A DNA stretch of 64,000 bases from Parelaphostrongylus tenuis (taxonomy: Eukaryota; Nematoda; Chromadorea; Rhabditida; Metastrongylidae), in NCBI GenBank assembly GCA_019055375.1, contig JAHQIW010004283.1, positions 1-64,000 on the forward strand, in the 5' to 3' direction. Both the position numbers and the translations under genes were made by a program. Under the pieces are notes generated by a model, which searched no databases, was not told where the DNA came from, and worked only from the letters and a program-made list of their open reading frames with translations. Numbering within the stretch: position 1 is the stretch's first letter; each line of letters opens with the position of its first letter. Shown here piece by piece: positions 31,600 through 42,622 of the stretch.

Positions 31600-34500
31600 A
31601 TGGTGTTGGGGTGGACGATGTCATTCGGGAATGAGGACAATGGATGTGAGTTTGCCGTTGAGGCAAAGGTTATCGAACCTTTGAAAGTGGCTCCATCTCG
31701 TCTGGCTAGACATGCACTCTCCAGTGAATTGTAAGACTTTCTTACGTTAGTTGAAGCTGTGAGATGATCACTTTCAACCGAGTATAATCATTTCAGTGCG
31801 CGAGTGTGTCGGCAACCTATCGATGGCATGTACATCGTTCCGAGTGCCAATGATCAATTCAGTACGTCAGTTTCATTCTGTTTGAGAAAGTTTCATCAGA
31901 ACAGTTGACAAGAAGAGAAGTATCATTACGATCTTTTTCAGCATGGTTTGGTCTTCTATTTATACGTCGCGGAGTGTTTGGTGGTGGTATATTTCGGTTC
32001 AGTATACGGATGCCCAATGGCTTTCCCAACACAGTGTCTCTTCCGGTAGGGAGTAATATTTATACATATAACATATCCCTTTATCAACAAAAAAGCGCAT
32101 GTGGAGCAGTGGTTAGAGGTACTCTACGTCGCACACAAGGTCGATGGTTTAATGCTTCGCTGATTCGTCTGGGAGGATAAACAGCTTTGATTCGATACAA
32201 CATGAGGCCACCGCGAGTCACTGTAAACGCCAGATATGTGTTCAGTCACCTCAAACGAAATTGGAAATTGAAGACGAATGCATGGCGCATCCCTGAGGGA
32301 TTGATCAACGCCGAGAGCTTTATCCTCTTAGCTTCTATCTTTTATATCCTAGTTGACGCTCAGCATAATCTGTGTTCGATGAACTCTTGGCCAATCACAA
32401 AAATTTAGGAAAGTTGTTCCTTATGTCAAAATTAAGCGCTGAAAAAACGTAGATTTGTAAGGGTCGTAGTAGCCACGGTGGTTCCTCTACCTATGATTTT
32501 CGATCGCGTTGTCGTGAATGTGTTAATAGCTCTTTGGACTCACTTTCCCAAATTTTTGACCTTTCAGAATGGTAAATAAGCCTTTTCTCAATTGTTGAAT
32601 TCTATTTGATAGAGCGTTTATATTCAGGTAGTAAAATTTGATCTGCACATTTTCCACCCGGATATATGCCCCGAAACTCGGATTCTTGATCTCAGACGTT
32701 ATTTTCCTGAAGGTTGGAAGAAGGATAAGCATCATGTTCACAACGTCCTAATGGTTGTACAGGTGTGATGCATTAACGTCTAAACTTCATACAGTTACTG
32801 CAGTGTTTAAGTGGGTTTTTTTAGATTTGGTACTTCTCGGCTATAAGGGTGCAAATGAATATCCGACTCAATTCGCTGTACAAGATTTTTTTATAGGAGT
32901 GTTAGTAATCATCCGAAAAGTTGGTTCTACGGCTAATGAATCTAGTGGGCTAATGAATTGAATCGCACATCTCCTGTTTTTTAAGACACCTTTTTTAACG
33001 CTGTAGAACCCAAAATCAAACTATGTTCTACACTACCACACGTTGTATTTCCCTTATTCCGCTTATATTTCGCTTTACAAAAGTCCTTCCTTGGGTGGCT
33101 ACTACTTTTTCCATAGTACAAGTGTCGAAGAACTCAAGAACATGTTTTTCTTTCTGGGAAAGCATTTTTGGTAGCGCTATAGGAGAAAGTAAACATGTGT
33201 TTTACACCTCCCGAACAGAGCTCTTTCATTAGATTATTAATAATTACTTGGGAACATAATTCCTAATGATTCCGACGTCGTGCTTATTTCCTGGAAAAAT
33301 CGTTTCATTACGCTGTAGCAAGGGAAATAAGATCGAGTTTGACATATTCTGCGGCTTATTTACCGACTAATCTAGGGACGGAAAGGCGAGGTGATTGATC
33401 GATGCTTTGACGCGTTTGACATCTAGGGTGCGACTTATTATTCAGTTACGAACTTTCTCTCCGCTTCAAAAGAAATCCCGTGTAGAACGATTTATAGATA
33501 CTACGAGATTTTATCCACACGTTCATATGCTTTTCTTGCTTCAAGCGACTTTTACGCGCGGAAAAATGAAGACGCGCAGCCGATGTAAAACATAATTTTA
33601 TTTAGAATTTTACAGCATTATAAAAGTGTTCAAAAAACCAGCCACATACTGCTATGTTCATCGATTCAAGCTTTCGAATGACTACTAGCACTCCTATGAA
33701 AAACTCTTGTACAACGAATGAGGTCAAATATTTGTTCGTTCCCTTATAACTGAAAAGTGCCTAATTTTCTTAACTATGACACTTTGAATGTGGTCTGCTC
33801 GATTGCTATTACTTAACCCATTTGGGACGGCGTCTGCCAATCCTCGTACGCGATTATCTGGAGACCTTTCACGCTGGACAAGCAATTTTTCCAGAGTTTT
33901 CTAAATCATTCAAACGCTCAAAACTCGGCGATCTCAGTAGCGTACTTGGTTTACCAAAAGCCCTCTTAATGCTTGTAGCAACTGAAAGAGCATTAACTCA
34001 CTCCGTTTGATTTGCTCGCTCTGCTGCGGTCTATGGAAGGCTTTTGGGTATACATTTAACATTCCAAAGTTGCTTTTTTGAAAAAATTTCCATAAACTGC
34101 TATTAAAGTGAAAAGAAGATGCACTCAAAGTAGATAACCTGGCGATTCAACTTTATGACGGGTTTTTCGGTTTTTCATTTTAGGGGCAGTGTGAAACGTA
34201 AGTAAAAACTAATACTTATAGTACAATTTACCGAAGTCTCTTCCACAGTCCTAGAATATAGGAAATTTTCTTGGAACTGAGAAGAAATTAAATAGCAAAA
34301 GTTGCGTCCGTCTGAGGTGGTATTCGTGATTCGTGAAACTTGCAATTTTGTCATTTTCTAAAAAATTTTTCTCCGTGTCGAGAGAAGTAACAAATTTCTT
34401 ATAAAGTTCTGATTTGTCATGACTTTCTGTACACGTTCAAATGCTTTTGCTGCGTATGTCTCCCAGTCAGAGATGTTGTTTTTTGTGTCAATAGCAGACC

Positions 34501-37500
34501 CACTTTCAAAATCCCCGTTTCTCGAGCAATCGAGTATGTACTGAGCCTGTTGAAAAATGGTCGGCTAACTCAAGCCGAGCAAAAAATGTAAGCCAAAAGT
34601 GAAACGTTTTGTCTTTTGGGTGCTCATGTGCGTTAAAGTCTTTTCACGTACCAAGTATAGTGCTGAGATTGCCGGGATTCATACTACTGAATGATTAACA
34701 AAAAAGTTTAGGCGAAAAATCGTCCCGTTTCGAACGGATGAAAAGCTTGGCCTACTTGACAACTTGGAGTAAAACTACGAACATAGTCAATTTTTCGGGT
34801 TATTTATATGAATTTTCAAGAAATTGTAGGTTCATAGTGTTATTTCATATATTCTAGAACCGTTTCAGCGACTATTCTTTTCCTCTTTCGAATTCGATCC
34901 GGATTCATGTGCAAATCGAAATGCTGCCTTAACTTGGAGAGACGACAAGGCCAAGTTCAGGTTAGTCATTTAGGTTTTTTGTGAAAGAACATTGCACACA
35001 CCTTATTGATTGGCTGTAGATCAAAGTAGTTAGGTGATCTGGGTGGGGTCTTTATTGTACTGTTTCCGAGTAGTGGTATAATTTTATAATTTACGTATGC
35101 CACCACTATGCGTCAGAGTCGGGTGCCTATTTTCTGGAAAAACCGTTTCTCTGCAATGTAACGGGAAAATCAAATTGAATTCACATGCGCGAGCAAAGTG
35201 GTTTTTGGCCAATTCACGTGCAGCTGGCCAAGGCGGCTACGTGGACCGCTGACGCTATATTTCTCCACACGTTTATATGTTCGACGATCGATTGGTCATG
35301 ACGTCAGTGTGTTTGCCGCCTTACTCAGCGGCATGTGAATTGGCCAAAGACCACTTTACTCGCGTTTGTGAATTCGATTTATTTTCCCTGTTGCGTTCTA
35401 GAGAAACGGCTTTCCAAAAAAAAGCAGCGTTGGAATCACCAAACATTACGCTATCCAATGATTACTAGTGTTCTAAGAAGAGCTTCGTCTGATTAGAAAT
35501 ATGCGCGTGCGGGAAACAATTTTATCTCGAACTTCTTAGCGTTATAAAATGGTCTCTTCGAAAACAGGCCATGTGCGGCTCTAGCCAGAGACTTGAACTT
35601 TCGAATACTTACTAACACTTCCATGAAGTTCTGCCTAACGAACGAGATCGGTTTTCCATTCGTCGCCCCATAATGGACAAAAACCGTCGAATGTCTGCGG
35701 GTCACTCAGTTCTCTTAATTGTGTATTGATAAAACAGATTCTTTTTATTTAACCGCTTCTAGCGGTGGTATGATGTTACAAATATATACCCATTGATGTA
35801 GAGTGATGTGAAAAACTCTGGCAGATAGATGTGCTGTAGAGTAGAAAGAGCGATGTGCAAAATGGGCGTCAGTAGTGTAACTTAGAGCACGCATTCGCGG
35901 AAAGAGTGAGGTGCGGGTTCTAGTCCCGCCTGACGCGAAAGTTTTGCACATCACTCTACATCAATGGGTGTGTAGTGATACGTGAAACACTGAATTAGGA
36001 GTTCTGATAGTGTAGTGAGCACACATTCTCGGAAGCGGTGAGAAGTGCGTTTAACTTTCGTCCGAGGTCCAAAGTTCTGCATATCACTCAAGATCCATAT
36101 ATAGCTAGAACATCAAAAAACTAGCACTAAAGCGATAAACTTGAGCGACTATTGTACGTTATGTAATTCTAGATCAATAGCGAAGACATGTGTGAATCAA
36201 AGTCGGATGGAAGTTTATGGTCAACCCGAGAATGCTGACGATCCTAATGTTCTACGGTAAGGTCGATGGTCTTCATCCAATCTTTCATTTATTTCTTTGT
36301 TTTGACTGATATTCCTCCTGTTATTGATGATCTGCTACTAACTACTTTGTCTCTCATATGATCCTATTTTCTCTATATGTACGGTCTTCAAAAGAACCAT
36401 CTTCATCTCGAACAATGCAAAAAAGATTTAGTGGTTTATTGATTCATACATTTGGAAATTATGTAGCTTTCGCTCTAGAGACACTGAACAGTCATTTGAG
36501 ATAGTGTGATTTGTCGGCATTGCATCCTTATGGAGTCTTCCGCTTAAATTCGAATCCCAACGTCTCTGTAAGGCTCGTCATGTAGTAATTGGACTCTGTC
36601 TAACTTGGATATGACTGGGATCTTAGGATAGTCGGAAGCTTCAAGACCTTGGGATTTTCCCTTGGTTAGATTTTACCACATTCTTCTATCTGCTTTGCCA
36701 GCGGTTTTCTCGTTTTGTTCTTCGTTTTTCCTTTTTGTTTCACTTTTCCTTTTGCTATACTCTTCTCAAAATTTCTCATTTTCTTAAACATCTTCACCTC
36801 ATTTGGTTGTTCAAAAATTCATCCATTATCATAATTCAACCTAATCATTGAAAGAAAACTGACTTGTATTGGAGGTTTGAAAAGATTTGTTGTATCGCTT
36901 TATCGCTAAGGTTTTGCTGGTTTGCAATGCTTGAATCACAAGTGGAATTACTACTGTGTTCCTGGATTTTATCTGACTCGATTTGGACATTCAAAACAAC
37001 CGTTTGAGAAGTTATTTCCGCTCGATCTCCGATGATGGAAAGGACAAGTCGTGCTATATCAGCAAAAACGTCCGGAAAGGAATATCCAGGCAGATCATGC
37101 ACTGGGAGCTGAAAATGGGGTAAATCGAGGTCATGAAGAAGAAAAACTATGGTTCTTGTCATTCTGTGGCGACAAATGAATGTTCGACCCCGTTCGCTGG
37201 ACAAGTACTTTCCATAGGGTTTTTAGTAATCATTGGAAAGCTTATATATCTGGTTTGAGCTGTACGTGATAGGTTTTTTCAAAAGACTTTCTTGAAATGC
37301 TGTAAAGTTGAGAATAAAGTTATGTTAAAAATCGGTCGCGCAATTGGAATACTACTTCGCTTGAAACGTGGAAACCACATGAAGTGTGGAGAAAATACTG
37401 TAGTATCGAGTCATGCGTTTAATCTGAGTTTCCATCAAGCGGAGAAGCAGTTCCTAATTGAATAACAGACATCACACCTCCATGTAAGAAATCGATCGAT

Positions 37501-39846
37501 CATTGCGCTAACCCTCTTGCCGTCCCACTGCAGCCCATGAATTGGCCAAAGAACACATAATCCCGTTTGTGAATCAATCTCATTTTCCGTGCTACACTGC
37601 ATAGAGACGGCCTTTCCTGAAAAGAAGCACAGCGTTAATATCCTTGAATTTTACGCTATCGATGCATCACTAATAGTTGGGAGAAAGAACTGTGTCCGGC
37701 GAGGTGTAAAACACAAATGTTTTCTTCCTCCTACGGCGCTTTCAAGAGAGCTTTTTTCAAAATTCAAACAATTTTGAGTTCTTGCGGACCTGTGCTATCA
37801 ATAAAGTACTAGCAGTCGAAAGAATGAGTTTTGTCCAGCGAAGCGTAAGCAAGATGAGAAAAAAACGCGTGGTCGTGTGAGACATAATTTTATTTTGGAT
37901 TTTGCAGTGTTTCAAAAAGGTGTTTCGAGCCACGTACAGCTTCAGCCAGAGATCTAAGCTTTCAAATGATTACTGACACTCTTATTATCTGTGATCGTGA
38001 TCTGCCTTCTACTAACTTGATTGGTGAGCTCTGTCACTCCTTATCCTTTCCACCCTAGGAATCGCTTTTCAATTATCCCATTGTGTGTGAAGACTTGTTA
38101 TACAGATTCAGGAAATATTGACGTTTATTAGTATTTGATAAATCTCTGGATCTCTAGAAATTTTTGTATTTCTACAAACTAATCCATTGTTGGTGAACTT
38201 TTTTAGATTAACTCCTTGGGATCCCTCTCTGCATGAACAAGTACGGAATCGAATGATGTCATATGGAGATGCTATAAAGGATAAATTTTGGTGGGAGAGA
38301 GATGACAAGCCACGTTCTAACCATGGTGTTGGTTTATCATGGGTCGACCCCGATGCAATGACTTACATGACTGAACCTGTGAAGAACGTGAGTCTCGTAA
38401 CCATTCGAATCGCTAACGAACATATGTGAAGAGTGCCTAAAAGTGCGGATGCATTCTATAGATTGAAAAAGAGAGAGAAATAGGTTTTGCAAGCGATAGA
38501 ATCTTGTAAATTCACAGGATTTAAATTCGTAAAGATGATAGTGCCTCTGCTACTTATTGAGGATGGTGAATTTGACTTTTTTACGCTAATTTCGATCGTA
38601 GCATGCTTTGGTCTCGTTGATTGTTTTCCATCGGTAGGTCTACAACCACTGGCTAGCGAGATCATTTGGATAAAGTTGACACTATCAGCTCTATAACTGT
38701 TACGCCTTATAAAAACATCAGGAGCAGTGCGTACTTAGAAATTCCATTTTTTCTGGTAACATGATTTGTTCCGGAAAGCGATGGCCAAGTGTTAGTGATG
38801 CACTTCATCAGGAAACAATATACTGGCCTGACCCCTCCGTACTCTCTGCAGTTATCTGAGAACGCCCTAGTCAGGCTGTTCTCCAGATCTCGAGATCTGC
38901 TTAGACAACATTCTACGACTTTTATGAAAAGAAATTCTTACGCAGAACTTGAAACAGCACAGATATAACAATACAGTTCTATTCGGCTACTTTTCAAGAC
39001 CTCGCCCAAAACAATATAGTTTGATAACATATTTTGACCCTTTCATGAGTTGTGATATGACACTTCGATTGCTAGGCGTGTCTTGCTTTCGAAGTTCCAT
39101 GAAAACAGTCGAATAGCGAAGTGTTACTCCATCAGCTGTACCAGCCATCGAGCAATCGATTGTCATTACAATCCATAAGATTAACTGTTTTTAAAACCTC
39201 GTGATAAACATTCAAAGGAGGGAGGCGTATGTGGTGATGGTATAGTGCACAGTGACACTGGTCCATCACCACTGTTCAGTCGATGGATTTCGGTTGGTAG
39301 ACCCAAATTAATCTATAAAATCCGAATTCCATCGACTGAACAGTGGTGATGGACCAGTGTCACTGTACACTATACCATCAGCACATACGCCTCCCTCCTT
39401 GCTACAATCCAGGGCTTGATGTGGGGCGGGGGTCACTGACGAGAATGCCGTAACTTCCGAAACACCGGTTTATGGCCCTGGCGTGCCAACCTCGTCCAGG
39501 CTTAAAACATTCTTTTTTGGAATCAATTTGAATGTCATGACAAAATCAAGTGATCTTATCACTTGACGTGCAGTGTGACATGTTTGGCACCGATTCCCTT
39601 ATATGTAGCGGCTCGGCTGAACCGAAAGACACGTGGTACTGATGAGTGCACGAGAATACACAGAAACGTACGTCCGGCATTCGAAGTGCCACATCAGATC
39701 TCATGAAAGGCTTGAAATGTGTAAACAGACAACAAAGATTGTTTGGAGACCTCGATGAATTTCAAGGAAGCTAATGTTTGCTAGAAATGTTGGATTTTGT
39801 ACTCTTGTGATATAGCTATCAAATCAATGCGGTTATGTCATTGCAG

Positions 39847-39891
<45 letters not shown>

Positions 39892-39904
39892 GCATATATA
39901 TACT

Positions 39905-39959
<55 letters not shown>

Positions 39960-39995
39960 GTGCGTGTACGTAAGTACATATACGTAGATGTACAT

Positions 39996-40039
<44 letters not shown>

Positions 40040-40733
40040 GTATAAGTATATATGTATGTATACATGTACATATGTGTATAACATGTATGCATACATAAAT
40101 ATTCGTGACTCTACATATTCATAACTTGACTTATCTAGTTCGACTTCCCCGATGTCAAAAACAATTGTGTTCGTGGTGATAATGATCGTTTGATTTATGG
40201 CATTGAACGCCTTGATCTGAGTGGAATACAGCAGGAGCATACCGTGGAGAGCGACCGCACTGACGTTGGTTTTTTCTATATGCTAGAGATTGGCATGAAT
40301 TGTGGTTTTTGGGAGGCTTAAATCCATGGTAGTGACTGTATTTTAAAAAAATTTATGTAGCATACTGGCTCAATTCTTGCACCACTTCAAACTAGCAATT
40401 GTGTTGATTACAGTGATGTATTAACACGATTACCAATACTGGTTAGTGAAGGGGCTTTATTTTTCTCTAAACTTGAGTATACTGCACCATTTGATATCGT
40501 ATTCTTTATTAACCAAAAACCACTATTTTCTGCAGTATTAAGAAGTAAACAATAAGTAGAATGTTCCTTTTTTTAAGGCATCACTGGAGCCGATCTCATT
40601 GCCGTCAACAACGTCATTTTCATCTCCAGAACACAAAAAACTGGAGTCGGAAAATGATCAACATCCCGTTTTTGCCAATGTTTTTTCATCACAAACATCT
40701 CACGAAACTGAAGTGGAAATCACTGATGTCTAA
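31600..40733 (+). CDS. AKTIP: AKTIP / FTS (fused toes) ortholog, ten exons
   Basis: Exons in one continuous phase: 31618-31730 (an in-frame ATG also at 31600), 31797-31861, 31942-32045, 32628-32762, 34869-34960, 36173-36256, 38207-38387, 40139 to about 40243, 40361-40441, 40578-40733 (TAA); about 371 residues. The centre is the E2-like UBC domain: [45 protein letters not shown] and [13 protein letters not shown]...GLSWVDPDA, in the order of human AKTIP (YVQPSY, WFGVIFIRHG, FHPLVDP, FSPWNP, GLSWV). As in AKTIP, no catalytic cysteine follows the HPN-equivalent (HPD), so it should not conjugate ubiquitin. AKTIP joins Hook and FHIP proteins in the FHF complex, linking dynein to endosomal cargo. 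A serine/threonine-rich C-terminal tail of about 110 residues ([19 protein letters not shown]) exceeds the vertebrate protein. Exon 8's donor is uncertain. Confidence 0.85.
32093..32335 (+). repeat. tRNA-derived SINE (family S) in AKTIP intron 3
   Basis: GCGCATGTGGAGCAGTGGTT, AGAGGTACTCTACG, a partly deleted box B (GGTCGATGGTTTAATGC), CTGGGAGGATAAACAGC, GCGAGTCACTGTAAACGCC, AGATATGTGTTCAGTCACC, and tail GCCGAGAGCTTTATCC. About 50 bases shorter than the copy at 19.95 kb. Inserted in the sense orientation. Confidence 0.65.
32840..33745. repeat. Foldback TIR element (family C), best-delimited copy
   Basis: Left terminus CTATAAGGGTGCAAATGAAT, CCGACTCAATTCGCTGTACA, ATAGGAGTGTTAGTAATC; right terminus GACTACTAGCACTCCTATG, CTTGTACAACGAATGAGG, TTCGTTCCCTTATAAC. 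These are inverted complements over about 90 bp with a few mismatches. Total about 900 bp, no transposase. It lies in AKTIP intron 4. Confidence 0.7.
35090..35690. repeat. Family C element, right part
   Basis: Starts in the middle of the element (CTGGAAAAACCGTTTCTCTGC), passes CGCTATCCAATGATTACTAG and ends CGAATACTTACTAACACTTCC, GAACGAGATCGG, ATTCGTCGCCCCATAATGG. No left terminus is visible. It lies in AKTIP intron 5. Confidence 0.5.
35820..36095 (+). repeat. Two tRNA-like repeats in direct orientation
   Basis: First, at about 35865-35938: GCGTCAGTAGTGTAACTTAG, AGCACGCATTCGCGG, GCGGGTTCTAGTCCCGCCTGACGC; acceptor-like GCGTCAG pairs exactly with CTGACGC, and flanks GATGTGCAAAA and TTTTGCACATC are complementary. 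Second, about 36003-36078: GTTCTGATAGTGTAGTGAGC ... GGTCC, more diverged. No standard anticodon stem could be folded by eye, so treated as tRNA-derived repeats, not tRNA genes. Confidence 0.55.
36845..37162 (-). CDS. Unassigned coding-looking segment antisense inside AKTIP intron 6
   Basis: Minus-strand frame ending with a stop at 36845. It contains [20 protein letters not shown] and [15 protein letters not shown], with ordinary amino-acid composition. A CATTTTCAG acceptor-like site lies just before [10 protein letters not shown], so it may be a terminal exon of a nested minus-strand gene, or a retrocopy fragment. The frame upstream of about 37160 runs into a family C repeat terminus, so the N-terminal residues of the long open frame are repeat sequence. 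No family recognised. Confidence 0.35.
   Translation of the reverse strand: MTRTIVFLLHDLDLPHFQLPVHDLPGYSFPDVFADIARLVLSIIGDRAEITSQTVVLNVQIESDKIQEHSSNSTCDSSIANQQNLSDKAIQQIFSNLQYKSVFFQ
37165..38005. repeat. Foldback TIR element (family C)
   Basis: Left end GTGGCGACAAATGAATGTTCG, then CCCGTTCGCTGGACAAG; right side TAAGCTTTCAAATGATTACTG, ACACTCTTATTATC, where the outer terminus is lost. Interior GTCCGGCGAGGTGTAAAAC and TTGTCCAGCGAAGCGTAAGC match other copies. It lies in AKTIP intron 6. Confidence 0.55.
39217..39398. repeat. Near-perfect hairpin with about 75-bp arms
   Basis: GGAGGGAGGCGTATGTGGTG through ATGGTATAGTGCACAGTGAC, ACTGGTCCATCACCACTG and TTCAGTCGATGG is followed about 30 bases later by its complement, ending CATACGCCTCCCTCC. 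Only three or so mismatches are visible (GTGCACA against TGTACAC, GTGGTG against CAGCAC). Loop about 30 bp. A transcript would form a very long stable stem. No similar copy elsewhere in the window. Confidence 0.85.
39633..39685 (+). ncRNA. Degenerate hammerhead-like motif in B2
   Basis: GTGGTA, CTGATGAG, a 16-base stem II region with GTG...CAC pairing, an extra A, GAAAC, GTAC, triplet GTC, then CGGCATTCGAAGTGCCAC. Both core boxes and the GUC triplet are present, but stem I next to the core pairs poorly; the distal GTGGTA/GTGCCAC can pair. Probably inactive or in need of a different fold. Confidence 0.4.
39847..40080. repeat. (TA)n microsatellite in AKTIP intron 7
   Basis: Long TATATATA runs broken by CGCATATAT, GTACGTGCGTGTACG and TACATGTACATATG segments, ending about 60 bases before the exon at 40139. 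The tyrosine/isoleucine frames on both strands are artefacts. Length may be unreliable in the assembly. Confidence 0.85.
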
Positions 40734-41086
40734 TGCTTATATACTTCGCCATCATGTTCATTTCCTATTTTATTTACGTTATTACAAGGGTAGTGCGCCA
40801 CTTTTCTAGTAGATGGTGGTCGCTGTCGCTTATAAAAGCAGGTACTGTGGCGAAGGAAGCTAACGAGCGCATTCTTTGTCGTAGTCGTTGGGTTTCTTTC
40901 TATATAAGTGGTATATCACAGACTTGAACGAGTGAAGGCTTCTAATTTGTAAGATACGAAATTACTTTCCTAAGCCATTTCTATTGTTTTTTCTTTATGA
41001 AACTGGTGAGCATATGAAGCTGCTCTGATAGAGTTAGACGTTGGCTAAATAGTTCGACCCTAGCCACTCTTAAATGATCATGACAG

Positions 41087-41409
41087 GTTGCAGTGGAAGA
41101 GCGGCATCAGCTTGAGACCATATGCATTATTGTTGGCTTGGCAATTTCTTCGTACTGGTGAGCCAGAAGCTGTAGGCAAGAATGTGAAGATTCCGGCTTC
41201 TATCTCTGCTCATGTTTTATTTAAGAGTGTTCTTGGAGCCGGTGAAGAAGTAACGATTCTCGGGCGATATCTTGTACAGACACACTATAGTCTGTCGAGA
41301 CGTGACTGTCAGCGTATGATCCGTTTCTTTTGTGTTGAGTTGCAGGTCAACAGCATACACGGGAAAAGCATGATCAGCTCAGTGCTTGTCGGCGCGCTGA
41401 TGTGTAATA
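41087..41409 (+). CDS. Ambiguous coding-looking segment downstream of AKTIP
   Basis: Two readings compete. A 112-codon open frame (41088-41426) contains LRPYALLLAWQFLRTGEPEA and SLSRRDCQRMIRFFCVELQ. Alternatively, a short exon after TGACAG (41087-41157, VAVEERHQLETICIIVGLA, donor GTGAGC) and a second after TTGCAG (from about 41346, QQHTREKHDQLSACRRADV, stop at 41407-41409) look coding, but their phases do not join. I cannot tell whether this is a separate gene, an alternative 3' end of AKTIP, or chance. Confidence 0.25.
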
Positions 41410-42048
41410 AATGTGAAGTACTTTAAATAGAATTTGTTGGTACTACTTCTCCAATTTAGCAAGATATCTGCTAAACCCGTGCGATTTTTCTCTTTTCTTG
41501 AAAATTGTGTAGAAGGCTACTTCACGTGTAACACTTTGACGCATTAAAAACCCGTTTCTATGTAAACAAATTTGAGCAAAATTGGCAATGAGAAGTGATC
41601 TGATCTAATCTGAATTAAGCAAAAGTTAATATGTTGGAAATCCAAGCATTAGATAATGTCATGAATATCTAAATTGTCCAATTTTGTAACTCGAGTAATT
41701 TTAGCAGTCCTTCATTCTCAGTTGGTGACTAAACGGGTTTTGTACGCGAATAATAAAGATTTGATTTCCTTGATATTCACAGCTGTCACTTTTGTGTCTT
41801 TTGTTTTCGTTGCTTGAAGTTTTATTGAAGATACCCGTCATCCTTGTTTACTTCTGTACTGAAAATCTAATGGAATGAACACTAAAACGTTTTAAAATCT
41901 TAAATGAAATTAGTTTTTTTTTTTAGTTATAGATGGGCTTTTGGAAACTACGATTGGGAGAGTATACTGCTGATTCTACTCACTTTATACTACACAAACT
42001 TCAAAATTGTTAAAAGCATGCTATGAGATTATAATATTTCATCCGGTG

Positions 42049-42278
42049 CTTCCACGGACTCTAATAGGACATGTCCGCCAACGTGGGAACACTCTACCTC
42101 GCGTGCCGCGACTAGTAGCCGGCTACAGTACTGTTTTTCGTTGCAGACACGCAGCTAAATTCTGGAGTGGATCTTGCAACGAAAAACAGAACTGTAGTTG
42201 GCGACTGGTCGAGGCAAACGAGGCGGAGTCGTTCCCACGCTGGCAGACACGCCCAGTTAGGTTCCGCGGAAGTCAACC
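42049..42278. repeat. Small foldback TIR element (family T), copy 2
   Basis: Left CTTCCACGGACTCTAATAGG with ACATGTCCGCCAACGTGGG; right CCCACGCTGGCAGACACGCC, AGGTTCCGCGGAAGTCAAC. Inner arms TACAGTACTGTTTTTCGTTG and CAACGAAAAACAGAACTGTA are near-perfect. Same architecture as the copy at 18.65 kb. Confidence 0.65.
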
Positions 42279-42399
42279 GTTTGAACGAGGCCTCAGAAAG
42301 AGTTCGTTGGAAAGTTAATGTTGTATGTGTTTTACCAGCCACGGGCAATCGACCACGAATTAGTGTAGTGTTAAGTGACCTTTTCCCTTTACGTGGAGT

Positions 42400-42570
42400 G
42401 ATACATGTTCGGCGCCGCTACCCTTAGTTGTAGGGGAGCGGTCGAACTGAATGGCATATGATACTGATGAGGTTTACGAGAATAAACGAACCATAGGTCT
42501 AGCACTTGAGATACCAAAGCAAACCTCAGAAAGCCTTAGAACTTGTTATCAAATTATATATTATATATAA
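42400..42570 (+). repeat. Family B element, copy B3, right part with hammerhead relic
   Basis: GATACATGTTCGGCGCCGCTAC, GGTCGAACTGAATGGC, then CTGATGAG, a stem II region GTTTACGAGAATAAAC, GAAC in place of GAAA, CATAGGTC, TAGCAC; right end CCTTAGAACTTGTTATC. The GUC triplet and the TAGCAC strand match copy B1. No left end visible. Confidence 0.45.
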
Positions 42571-42622
42571 ATGACGATTAGGTGTTTTGAGTGGATATCA
42601 TCAACAGATGGTAAATAGTCGT

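Larger units (their letters stand above)
39010..39735. repeat. Family B element, copy B2, with an inserted hairpin
   Basis: Left end AGTTTGATAACATATTTTGA, CCTTTCATGAGTTGTGATATG; the right end CACATCAGATCTCATGAAAG, GCTTGAAATGTGTAAAC is its approximate inverted counterpart. Contains GGCTCGGCTGAACCGAAAG and a hammerhead-like core at 39633-39685. A perfect hairpin (39217-39398) is inserted within it. Located in AKTIP intron 7. Confidence 0.6.

Noticed and set aside
31556..31730. Cytochrome oxidase II-like reading (HQWCWG)
   Set aside because: The frame is closed by a stop within about 40 codons, whereas the adjacent frame joins in phase to the AKTIP UBC exons.
35865..35938. Functional tRNA gene
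   Set aside because: Acceptor and T arms fold, but no standard anticodon stem-loop could be formed and the unit recurs as a repeat with inverted flanks.
39833..40240. Tyrosine/isoleucine-rich open frames of up to 135 codons
   Set aside because: They are translations of the (TA)n microsatellite on both strands and overlap a real AKTIP exon on the plus strand.
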